The notes beneath the pieces were generated by a model. It did no database searches. It was not told where the DNA came from and saw nothing but the letters and a program-made list of their open reading frames with translations. From NCBI GenBank assembly GCA_006937955.1, contig SSNP01000025.1, positions 2,340,561 through 2,404,560 of the forward strand: a stretch of DNA of 64,000 nt, written 5' to 3'. This document shows positions 33,337 to 44,500 of this stretch, in pieces; the first letter of the stretch is position 1; every line of letters begins with the position of its first letter. The position numbers and the translations under genes were made by a program. Origin of the DNA: Pachypanchax playfairii (lineage: Eukaryota > Chordata > Actinopteri > Cyprinodontiformes > Aplocheilidae).

Positions 33337-35390
33337 GATGGTCAGAACCTGCTGCTCAGCACCTTGAGTCCTCCAAGAGCAGCTTCAGGAAAGGTTCACT
33401 AACAGAAACGTCCACATCTAAAAAAAATCTGCAGCAGACACAACCAGTAAAAACCATCAGTGACATTCTATACATGTTTTCAACATACTGAAGTTTCACT
33501 GGCCCTCAGATAAACAAAGTTCTGACAGATCTGAGCTTAAGTCTTGATCCGCCCTCACAGTTTCACGTTTTCTCTGATCGGTTCTGCAGTTCTTCTGGAT
33601 TTATTCTAAAGACTTTCCTTGGACATTATCTGCTGTTTGACTCATTTTCAGTCCTTTAAGCTGTTTACAGGCCCACATTCTGGAGTCTTTGATGGATCGT
33701 TTCCTATTTCTTCACCTGCTGTAGATGTTTTTGTCCTCCACTTTTCAACTTGTCTTATTTATTTTTCAAAGACAAAAAATCAGCAATATTTCAGATAGCT
33801 TGTGTTTTGGGAACGATCCTATTTGGTACACCCAAATGTTGGCCTTTATAACTGTGTTCTATCTATAAATGTGCACAAACTGCAACAGCTGGTGCAGAGA
33901 CATTTGCGTTTAAATAAAACACGAGTCCATCCCTTGAGTTTGATTCCTTTTATGTTGAAATGGTTCGCAGGAAGGAGAACTGAACAGCTAAATGTCTGAA
34001 GGGAATCTCCATGTGTATCGATCAGAATTATTTTAAATTAATTTTAATTATTTAAATAATTTTAAAATATAACGATATAAAGTTTGACTCATTGGAAGTG
34101 AATTATAACAAATTAAGAAGCATCAAGACTTTTACACAGTAACTAACCAGATTTCACAGTAAAACACAAAAACACAGCAGATGGGAAACTCCAGAGATTA
34201 TATTAAACCAGGGTCCTCAACATGTTGTTCTGGGGCCACATGTGCTCTCATAGGCTAGTTTGTTAGCCAATTTGAGTCCAGCAAATTCAAATAATGAATA
34301 TGAACGAGCTGCTGACGAAGCCTGACAGAAGGAGCCGGAACCAGCCAAATTTTGAAGCAGACAGATTGAAAGGTCTGTTAATCAGCGTTTCCTGACGTTT
34401 TTTAGATATAAAATGTTTCATATTACAGGTTAATACTTAAGAAATAACCACAAAGTCCTGAAATTTGTATGAAATTGCCTTTAAAAACAACAGATCTAAC
34501 GTTTTTCAGTAATCAGAATAAGGGCTTGTTGCATAAAACAGATTCTTCATATAACAGAAACAAACTGATAAAACACCTGAGATGCTTTAATAAAATCAGA
34601 CTTGTTTCCTTTTGTGGACATTTAAGTAATAACCAGTTTTATATCAGTTTGTTCCTGCAAGCTTTTGATGGAGGCTGGTGTTTATCTCCAGCTACATGAA
34701 CAACAATCTGATGTTTATGTTTGTTTTTATAAATATTAAGACTTCATTCTTTAACTAGAAAGGGCAACTTATTGTATAAACGGTTTATCTTAAATTCAAA
34801 GATGATCTTCGCTCCTTACAAATTAAATGTATTAAAAGTTATTGGAAAATGTGTTTCAGTCGTAAAGGTTGCAGAAACAGGGTTAAATTCTTCAGATATA
34901 AAACATGTTGAAGCTACGAGCACAAATAAGCTAACGGAGTTATAATCCCGAGCAGTTTGGAGCTGAAACGTTAGAATGGCTGTAGTTGGCAGCAGTTTGT
35001 TAGCCGTGGTATCAAGACCATTAACAAATAAATTAATGTTGTAAATAGTTTGTTAAAGTAGCGGGTCAGCTAACGTTAGCGCAGCCCGTAATGAAACCAC
35101 AACACCGGCCTAGCAACGGCAAACAGCGGTAACCTCGGCTACAAATCTGATACCACCGGGCTAAATTACACTCATCCAGACCAAACTCGTTTAGTCGTGA
35201 GAATACTCGTGAAACTTTCAAATTAATACACGAAAAACATTGACTGTTTACCAGTTACAACGCCGGTTAATCCAAAACTCCCGTCGCGATTCAGCCGTTG
35301 ATAACCCAATCACTGAGTCCACAACCATTACGCTCCATTTCTATTCCGATGCACGGAGCGGTGCGCTGGGCGGGCGGGGTTTAAACAAGG
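33337..35390 (-). other. kif3b: KIF3B 5' region: probable 5'UTR intron and promoter
   Basis: No coding exon was supported between the KIF3B start codon and the CpG-richer stretch at about 35090-35390. By analogy with vertebrate KIF3B, which has a non-coding first exon, most of this is likely intron 1. On the minus strand the CpG-richer stretch has a GC box (CCCCGCCCGCCC at about 35369-35380) and an inverted CCAAT box (CCCAATCAC on + at about 35306-35314). The transcription start and the first splice donor could not be fixed. Confidence 0.45.
35129..35142 (+). promoter_or_regulatory. X-box-like RFX site near KIF3B promoter
   Basis: GTAACCTCGGCTAC matches the RFX X-box pattern GTNRCC-N2-RGYAAC at every constrained position except one (T for A in the right half). 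A second RFX half-site, AGCAAC, lies 15 bases upstream at about 35112-35117. RFX factors commonly drive ciliary genes such as kinesin-2 subunits. This is a pattern match only. Confidence 0.3.
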
Positions 35391-35636
35391 AAAAGCTGCT
35401 GAACGAGAAAAAAATCATTTCCATGAATAAACCAGCATTTACAGTATTATTTATTTTTAATTTGTTCGTTGTAAACTTATATTTTCAACTCTTATTTGCA
35501 AAACTCAGCTTTTGTCTTCACTTTCAGTCGTGTTATAGGCTGTTAAGGAGCAAATATTTTCACAAACTTGAATAAATTACTAGCAGTTTGCGCATCGCTT
35601 CTAATGTTTACGGTATTCACCCATCAAGCTCTGGAC

Positions 35637-35688
35637 TATAAATGCGGTGTCGACGCCCAGCAGACGTTTCCTTCAAGACTGAATGCAG
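35637..35688 (+). promoter_or_regulatory. TATA box and short exon 1 of KLHL7-like gene
   Basis: TATAAAT at 35637-35643 is followed about 50 bases later by GAATGCAG|GTAAAGTG, a strong splice donor at 35688/35689. A transcript starting about 30 bases after the TATA box (near 35668) would have a very short first exon. That exon would splice to the acceptor TTTCTTTGCAG ending at 36172, just upstream of the KLHL7-like coding start. An upstream ATG at about 35682 would open a short out-of-frame reading frame across the junction. Inferred from signals only. Confidence 0.45.
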
Positions 35689-35916
35689 GTAAAGTGACAG
35701 AGTTAAGAAAGTCTGTCTTTTATAGGATTACGTAGGTGCACTGGGCAAAAAAATAAAAACTTGTCACTCACTTAAAAAAATTAAACATTCTTACAATGTT
35801 TTGAAATGGCATTTTACAATTATTCTGAGTTATTTAAATGTTTATTTGTTTGTTAAACCACCTACTAATTTACAGGATTCAAGCCAGTGCTTGGTTATTC
35901 TGCTTGTTTTATTTTT

Positions 35917-36085
35917 CCTGCTCCAATACACCTGAGTTTATGGTTGCATTACCTGTTCATTGTGTCAGGAAGAGCTGTAGTGCAGAATCTTTCACCTGTT
36001 GGTTTAAATCAGGTGTGTTGAAGCAGAGAAACGGCTAAAACATGGAGGATGGTGGACTTGGAGGTCCAGCATTGAACCTGGCTGA
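35917..36085 (+). repeat. Fish repeat with internal inverted arms
   Basis: CTGCTCCAATACACCTGA and, about 90 bases later, TCAGGTGTGTTGAAGCAG form an imperfect inverted pair, followed by ACTTGGAGGTCCAGCATTGAA. This is the layout of a very common short teleost repeat, probably a non-autonomous DNA transposon. It lies in the probable 5'UTR intron of the KLHL7-like gene. Confidence 0.6.
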
Positions 36086-36360
36086 TTATTAGTCACTACT
36101 TCAACATTTCTGCTGTTAGAATTTACAAAAATGTACATGTTAAGTATTTTGATAATTTTTTTTTCTTTGCAGGAATGTACATTTTTCATATGTATTTATT
36201 TTATTTGTTAATAAATCTGAGCCTAAATGACTGCAATTTGGTTGAATGTGGCTGGTGTATTTTCTGCACCGTAGATTTTAGAATTGATTTGCACGAGGAT
36301 TTCATCACATGCAATTTATTTAATAGTTTGTGGCACAAGAACGGTTTTGAATCAGAGACG

Positions 36361-37851
36361 ATGGCGTCTCAGGAAAAGGCTTCAGTCTTGAAGAAGACCA
36401 TGAGAACCTGCGCCTCCAAATTGGATTCCTACCAGCTGTCTGACCTTGTGAAAGTCATGAACAACATGAGGAAGGAGGTGAGGAATTAACTTTTCTGTCT
36501 GGAGTCTTTACTTTAAAATGTGATTTCTCCTTTTTGGTTTGATTTTAATTTTTTTCCCCTGCAGGGTACGCTCTGCGATGTGACTCTAGTGGTTCAGGGG
36601 AGATCTTTCCCAGCCCACCGCATGGTTTTAGCTGCAGCCAGCCACTTTTTCCGTCTGATGTTCACAAGTAAAGATACAAGATTGAAGAGTGACTTAAAGA
36701 CAATACTTTTTGAAAAGCTCTTACTGCTAGAGTGCTAATTTAATTTCTATTAAGTCTTTTTAATTTTCTAGCAAAAATGAAGGAGTCTGTGTCTCCTGTG
36801 GTGGAGCTCAAAGAAATTGAGCCTGACATCATTGAGCAGTTGATTGACTTTATCTACACAGCACAGTGAGTTTTAATCCAGCATATGGTGAAACTGTTGC
36901 AATCAGAGCAGGTTTGAGTGATCACGATGGTAAATTCTATATTTCAGAATCTCACTGGACAGAAGTAACGCCCAGTTGTTACTTTACGCTGCCGATCTCT
37001 ATCAAATCGATCCTGTGAAGAGGATTTGCATAGAGTTCCTGAAAAAACATGTCACTGCACCTAACTGCCTGGGTAAGAATTTATTTACATCTGAAAGCTC
37101 TACACAGACGCAACAAGTTGCATCCCATCAGCAGGTCCAGACTCGGAGCCCGTTGGAGTTAATTTATACCAGTAAGATGATGGAAAATAGAAACCCTGAC
37201 CTTCCTGTCTCTCGTTTGTTCTCATGCAGGTTTGTTAGCCTTTGCAGATATGATTCACTGTCCAGAGTTGAAAGCAACAGCAGAAGATTGTGTTCTGCGC
37301 CACTTCACGGAAGTCATGAAGTTCGATAAATTCCTCCAACTTGATGTCACTCAACTCACAAATATACTGCGGCAGGATAAAGTCATAGTATTTGCTGAGG
37401 AGCAAGTGTGTATTTTCAAATATTCCCAGATTAATGTATTTACACCCCTAATCGCCCTCAATCTCAAAGTCTGAGGCAGGACTCATTTAGGAGACACAGA
37501 TATGACTTGTGCTTAGTTTAGCTCATTTTCAGAAGTCCCTCTCTCTGACGGGAAAATGTTCAACACAAGATTTCTCTTGTAACATACCTGAAAATGGCAG
37601 TGATTAACGAGCTTCTGCAGAGTGGATATTCATTTATTCCTTTAAAGGTCCTGTATCACGCACAATCAACTCTTTGGAGCTTTTAACAATGTTGTGATGC
37701 TTATTAAACCCTCCAGAGTGTTTTTTGTTTGTTTGTTTAATATAAACGTCTACACATATAAACTTTATAAAACTGTCTCGGTGAAAATGTGCATTTGGCT
37801 GCGAGAATTACAGGAATTTATTCAGGCAGCTCGAGGGGCAGCACCTATGAA

Positions 37852-37889
<38 letters not shown>

Positions 37890-40133
37890 ACTAAACACTC
37901 AGTTTAGTTAAGGCCCTGATGCCCAGAAAGGTGAGATTTTATCATGTCTATCCCAGATGTTGACAGCTGTAATATCACAGGATACGGGACCTTTAAATCC
38001 GGAGTGACAGAGCAGGGAATGACCATGGTGGTCTATAGAATCATGTTTTAAATTCAAAGTCCCCACAACTCACTGATTTGACAAACCTGGAGATTGATGC
38101 TACTTTAAGAGTGTTTGTTCCTGTTTTCAGGTTTACAGCGCTGCATTGAGATGGTTGAAGCATGATGTATCCAACAGACAGCAGTATGTGGCTGAGGTGT
38201 TGAGCTGTGTTCGCTTTCCTCTGATGTCCCAAACCTTCCTGTCAAAGAGGGTGCAGAGTGAACCTCTGATCCAGAATGACTCTCAGTGCCTCAACATGCT
38301 CATAAGTGAGTAGATTTCCTTTCTCCAGCTCACATCTGGCCATGAACTACGAATCTCTGAAGCTGCACAGCTTGAGGAGAAAGTTGTGAGTTAACGTGCA
38401 CATACCAAACAACTTCTGCTTTTGAACAAGATGGGATGCGGTACCACCTGCTGTCCTGGAAGGACCGCAGGGACCTGGCACAGATCAGCCGACCACGACT
38501 TCAGAATCAGACACACTGCATTGCTCAGTTTAAGAGCTCAAAGCCTCAGTACGGCCGCTTCTTCAACATCAAGGTCTTTTTTCAGATTAGATGATAAACA
38601 AACTTCTTGTCTCGGGTCCGTTGTGTTAAACTTTCCATCATTGTGGCTTTTCATGCAGGACTGCAGCTGGAGACGCGTCAGCTGTACCTTTGAGGGACGA
38701 ATGAAGGCAGCGGCCGTCTGCTGGGATGGTGTGATCTACATATTGGGTGGGTCAAATGGCAGAATCCCCATAAAGCATCTTGACTGCTACAACGTTCAAG
38801 AAGACAGCTGGTTCTCCCAGTCGGGCCAGTTCACACCTCGTAACAGCCTGGCTGCCTGCGCCTACCAGGGCAACATCTACACATCAGGGGGGTCACTGGA
38901 GGGTGAGGACAGTGAAACTGTTCCTACTCGAGCTGATTCATCATTTAGTTCTGATGTTAAAAGTTTGTCCTTCCAGATGGAACCGTTCTGGACATTTTTG
39001 AGTGCTTCAATACTAAAACGGATTCGTGGCAAGTTGAATCAAACATGTTGGTCCCTCGATGCTGCCATGCGTCTGTGGAGGTTAATGGGCTCATTTATGT
39101 CTGTGGAGGAATGACGGGGAGCCACATCACTCCCAACTGTGAGGTGTACAACCCCAGCACCCAACAGTGAGTCGCAAACCCACTCTGAACAAAGACTTCA
39201 TCATGGGTGCTTTATATGCTATGCTAACCTCAGTAGGTGTCACTACGGAGGGGACAAACAACCAGAGACAGATGGTTTTATCTGTTTGCAAAATATCTCC
39301 TGAATCACTTTAAAAGTTAAAGTGCGATTGACTAACGTTCAGGGTCACTCTGATTAAATAAAACCAGCATCTTGAGATTTTTTTCTGGGTCAATTTACTC
39401 CAGAAACTGTTAAGGTTGTGTCATTGTGTTTAAATTCACTTGATTCACCCAGAGGAGTTTTTCTTTAAGAACATTTCAAGCAGTTATTTCAGTTAAACAA
39501 ATAGAGATGTGGTGATTTCAGATGGAGGGAGTTGTGCGCCATGAGACAAGCCAGGAATAACCACGGCCTGGTGGTGGTCCAGGACAGGATTTATGCTGTT
39601 GGAGGACGAGGTCCACGAGGTAATTTAAACGCATGCTACATGGCAGCTGTAGCAGTGCTGGCCTTTTATATTCTATTTTGTTTTATAGGTTTTCTGAAAT
39701 CAGTGGAGTGCTACAATATTGCCACTAATGAATGGCATACAGTTGCATCATTACCTTTTCCTCTAATGGTAAAATGTGCTGCTGCTGGAAACGTCATCTA
39801 TGTGCTAGCAGGCAAATGCCAAGAGGCAGACTACAGACATGTTCTGGAATACCACACAGAAACAGACAAGTTGGTCTCTATTTTACTTTAATAAATTTCT
39901 CTTTTGATGGCTGCATGTAGAACTACAGTTTAGGTTTGTCAGTGTGACTGACAAGGATTTAAATAATCTGCAGAGGATTCACTTAGTTTTGCAGTTTAAA
40001 TTTAATATTTAGATTTTAAATCATCCTTTCAGCTTGAACAATTTTATTTTTTCCCTCCTCCAGGTGGCTCGTTTCTTTCAAGGTACCTCCACTTCCATTC
40101 AAAGACTCTCTTATCTGTATGGTCGACATGTGA
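36361..40133 (+). CDS. Kelch-like protein, KLHL7-like
   Basis: BTB-BACK-kelch protein, probably a substrate adaptor for a Cullin-3 ubiquitin ligase. Twelve coding exons: 36361-36477, 36565-36667, 36772-36865, 36948-37072, 37230-37405, 38131-38305, 38431-38573, 38659-38902, 38977-39166, 39522-39619, 39689-39869, 40064-40133, giving 571 residues with every phase closed. The BTB domain starts near residue 40 (GTLCDVTLVVQGRSFPAHRM), followed by BACK (LLAFADMIHCPELKATAEDC) and about six kelch blades (VIYILGGSNGRIPIKHLDCY; LIYVCGGMTGSH; RIYAVGGRGPRG). The closest family by eye is KLHL7 (NNMRKE, DLYQIDPVKRICIEFLK, GMRYHLLS, TETDKW), but many positions differ, so it may be a paralog and not KLHL7 itself. 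ATG 36361 has a strong context (A at -3, G at +4). An in-frame upstream ATG exists at 36175. AATAAA at 40220-40225 is the likely polyadenylation signal. Confidence 0.9.
37646..37992 (+). mobile_element. piggyBac-like MITE with TTAA target sites
   Basis: A 347-bp non-coding element in the KLHL7-like intron between the exons ending at 37405 and starting at 38131. It is flanked on both sides by TTAA (37642-37645 and 37993-37996). Its ends are inverted: AGGTCCTGTATC at the left, and AGGTCCCGTATC at the right read on the opposite strand. TTAA duplications are the signature of piggyBac-type transposition. There is no transposase. It contains a 37-base G run at 37852-37888. Confidence 0.7.
37852..37888 (+). 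repeat. G homopolymer (37 bases)
   Basis: An uninterrupted run of 37 G inside the piggyBac-like element. Such runs form G-quadruplexes and are often mis-sized in assemblies. Confidence 0.95.
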
Positions 40134-41547
40134 TGGCTTGAAATCGCTTATAAATATTTACTACTTAACTTTTTTTATGTACCAGCAAAGGTTTTTGTCC
40201 TTTTAACCATTTAATGTTTAATAAAACTTTTAACTCTTGGTGTTTAAATGGAAACTGGGTTACTTGTACTTAGACTTTTATCTAAAGAGGAATCTTCTGG
40301 AATAGAAAGTTGGGACTGAACAGCAACTGCTGTGCAGAACACATCTGTATTCCTTCTCACTTAATACTAGAATAAACATGTTTATATCCCAGTTAAAATG
40401 GGACAGAATTTTATCTTGGGCTTTTTTTTTTTTTTTTTTTTTTAAGCTCATCTAAATTGCACTGCTCAGACATCCTAGATCTGAATGAATAATTACTTTG
40501 TTCTTTACGTCGCTGAAAATAATCTCATAAATTATCAATACAACACCGCTGCCTGCTACTCGTCAAGGATGGGTCAAATGCAGAGAAATTTCTCAGAGGG
40601 ATCTAAAGTCTTGCAGTAAAAGTTTCTTCTGACATCACAGTTCTGATCACATGTTGCCTCTGGACACGGTTTATACACGGATCAGAGAAAAACTAAATTA
40701 TGATCTGCCTTGTCAAAATCAGATCCTGCAGAGAACCTGTATGCATCCATGATTTTATAGAACAAGTCCAGTATTTGAGCCTTAAATATCCATTAGCTGG
40801 TCTCTTGTTGCTATGGTTACGCATCATAATTGGCAAAAAGTGACAAATTAAGCAGAATTCCTAAAATCCACAATTAAGTACATTAAACCAAAACTTCCAT
40901 GTTTCCATTAAGACTGCTGTAAGAACAGATGCTGTTAATCCTGATGCCATCAGAAACATTAATTCAACCAGTAAATCAGAACTTGCTGTAATTTAAAATC
41001 AATTTTCTTCAAAGAATTGTTTTCCAAGAGCCTTCATGTTGGCGTTCACCACGTGGAATTAAATTTAGGTTAAATTACAATTTAAAGTCTAAAATCAACT
41101 GAACATTCAAACGAGAAGTAAAAACTCATTCTTAAAAAAAAACTACAAATTTATTGATTAAAAAACAAATTTTTTTCTCAACATCTGTTTCATGAGTGCA
41201 AATGAAAACAATGAAAATGTTCACTAATACGTACAGGGTTTAACATTCCTGTTCAGTGTTTGACGTATTTGATCAAATTGACATGTATGACATGAAACAT
41301 GGCTGCAACTAAAGTAAAAACCAAACTGAAAAGATTCCAGCAAACTGAAGCGTTACAGCGTTACACGACTCCAGACGGGAGATCTAAATAAAAACATTTT
41401 CATGTAGCAGCTTTATGTTGCATATTTTCTTTCAGCTTCCATTTGAGAGTCTGAAACTGAGCCTGTCGTGCCTGGACTCCATGTTCATCCCTACATGAGT
41501 CGATCTTCAAACATTAATGTCCTCAGGTCGGGGTGGTCGAGAGACGG
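40134..41547. other. Convergent 3' ends of KLHL7-like gene and POFUT1
   Basis: The two genes face each other across about 1.4 kb. The KLHL7-like signal AATAAA is at 40220-40225. On the minus strand, AATAAA for POFUT1 reads as TTTATT at 41150-41155, giving it a 3'UTR of about 400 bases. A T homopolymer lies at about 40422-40443. No exon was seen. Confidence 0.55.
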
Positions 41548-44500
41548 TCAGAGTTCTTCTCTGCGATTTAATTTTACAGGTTTGTCCAATCCAAAAAAAG
41601 AAGATGGCAAGCCACGGATGTCCCTCTCTCGCTTTACGAAGGCAGAGAAGGATGAGACGCAGTTACCGATGAAGTGATCAGATTGTCCCAAGATGTAGAG
41701 ATCAGTCTGTGCCAAGTCTGGTTGGAGCGTCACCACTTTCACCTGCAGAAAAACAGTTAACAACCAGAAGAAGAAGCAGGTTGACATGACGGGCCGTTTA
41801 TAATTTAAAGAGCTGATTACTGTGTTTGAAGTTGGGCGGGGCAACATGGCCAAAAATATTTATCACTATATATATTTGAAAATTTGCAATATAACTGACA
41901 AGACAACGTACTTTAAAACTTCACAAATTTATTAGTGCAAAAAAAAAAAAAAGTTTGTCGTGTTTCCTCCCTTGGAAACTCACCTTGCCCTTCAACAGCT
42001 TCTCGATCTCGTTACTGTGGGAGTCAGAGTCGGTGGCGATGTAGACGGAGCGAGCTGATGTCTTCTTCACCCACAGCTTCACCGCCCTGCGGATCTCTGC
42101 CAGGTCAGGAAGGCACATGGTCATGGTGAGGGGGATGGCGGTCTGACGGTTGTATCCGACACACTGGGGGGAGGCCATGAAGTGAGCGCCCGCGTCACCG
42201 CTCTCCAGAAGTTTGCAGGCATTTTGCTGTAAAATATGAAAAGGTTTAAGAGCATGAAGGGTGTAAAAGGTTGAAACATTTATCTGTTCAAGCTGTCAGT
42301 GTCACATCTGAGAGATAAAACACGCTTTTACTCTAAAGAAAATAAGAATAAAATGTTTCTCTGATGGTTCTGCACGAGGGACACGAGTTAGCGCTCACAG
42401 ATCTGAGCTCATGGATCAAAACCAAAACAAGGTGGAAGGATATCTTCTAGAGCGAGTTGTTGTCTACAGCAGAAGAGTTTAAGTATCTGGGCGTCTTGTT
42501 CTCGCGTGACAGCAGGATGGATTGGACCTTCGTCCTCAGTGATGAAGACGCTGCTTCCCTGTGTCATAGTGAAGAAGGAGCTGAGCTGGAAGGCAAAGCT
42601 CTCGATTTACTGGTATGTCTACGTTCGAACCCTCATCTGGTCATGAGATCTGGATCCTGACTGAAAGAACAAGAACGTGGTATAAGTAGCTGTAATGAGC
42701 TTCCTCTGCAGAGTGGGCAGGGCCAGCCTTAGAGATAAGGTGAGGAGCTCCGTCATCTGGAGTTTGAAGTAGAGTCGCTGCTGCTCAACAGGTGGTTCAG
42801 GCATCTGGTCAGGACGCCTCCTCATGGAGGTGTTCTGGGCATGTCCCCCTGGGAGGAGACCCATATATCCTCTCTGATCTGGGAATGCTTTGGATCCCCC
42901 AAGAAGACCTGGAGAGGGGCACTGGGGCTGAGGCAATCTCCTGAACCCGTTGACCCCCCCAGACAGACGAACAGCTGTATGGGGAAGCAACAAGCCTTAC
43001 TGCGTCAGTATTTGATGCTAATGTCAGATTTATATCTCATTTGGAAAATCACAGTTGATAGATACGATGAGACACGTTCCACTCAGCTGTAGAACTTTTA
43101 TATTCTGCTACTAGTTGGTGCACGTTAGTTACTCGCTGCAGAACCAGCGAAACATTTGAATGAGTCTGTTTCTGTTAAAGTTAATGAGAAAACAGAGACA
43201 AGTTCACAGCATCTGTTCTGTCTGAGCAGGACAACAGCTGGATGCAGCTCCAGCTGTGTCACACTGTGACCCAGCGTCTCTCTTTATCACAGTGTAAACA
43301 GTAACTGCAGGGAATCAGTCTGTCGACTCAGAGCTGCAACTCGATTCAGATAAACTCAGAAAACCCTTCAGGTTTAACGCCCAACTGTCACCATCAGATT
43401 AAAAAGGATTAGTTGTTAAAAACATTTCCTGCAGGTTCTGTTAGATGCTTTCTAACCACATCTTCTCACCCAGTCGACGCCGATCCGTAGGTGAATCCCG
43501 ACGAACGGTCGGGTCAGCAGCGCAGCTATGTGCCCTTCTCCCTCCTTCACCATCTTGTCTGACCACACAATGTAACGCTGCAGCCCCACGTGCTCCTCGA
43601 TCACTGGGAACTGGGCCGGAGCCCCGGGCAGCGCCAGAACTGGGTGCTCAGAGGGCGGAAACCTGTTCAAACAGTCGAAGGGAAAAGACACACAAAGTTA
43701 TTGGAAAAGTCATTAGAAATCAGGACTTTTTTTAACTATTAAGGTTTTTGTCTCCAAACTCCTCCTTTGTTTTTTAAAACTCGTCTTTTTCCTTCTTTGT
43801 GATTCAAGGATACATTTTATTTATTTATTTTTACCATCCTGTTTCTGCTGATGATGTAAACACTTATTCTGATTAGTGTTTCCTGTTTCTGTGAAAAACA
43901 AACTATTAAAATGAGAAAACAGGAGACGTCTCTACCAGCATCGAGCTCTTACTTTTTCATCCACTGAGGCTGATGAAAAGCACTAAAGGAAATCCCAGCA
44001 AACAAAATCGACTTGTCAAATTCCACACCGACGTAGTTCCAGAAAGGTCCGAAAGGATTCCCGTCCTACAAACCAATCAGAACCAACAGTCCAGGTCAGA
44101 CAATGAAACACAGGAACTCTTGTCTCATAGTTTTCAACGTTATGGCAGACTGTTAGTCCGTGCATCATTTTATCAGACATGTGAACCCGCTCGGGTCGGA
44201 CTGAGGACATGTTCAGGTCCAGTTCCTCGGGACAGACTCAGAGAAGGTGTCCACCCATTCATCACCTTCTGCTTCTCCACAGTCTGGAACATGTTCCGGA
44301 GGGAAACCCAGACATCCCTCATCCCAGCGACGCTGTCCAGCTCCTCCTGTTGATCCCAGGTATTCACAGGCCAGAGAGGGTTTCCCGCCAGTGAATTTGG
44401 GGTCTGCCCGAGGATGGGGGGGTGGGTCCTACTCCCAGTGAGACAGACCGAAAAAACGTGGTGGAGGGTTATGCGTAACCCATGATCCGGGGGGCTACTG

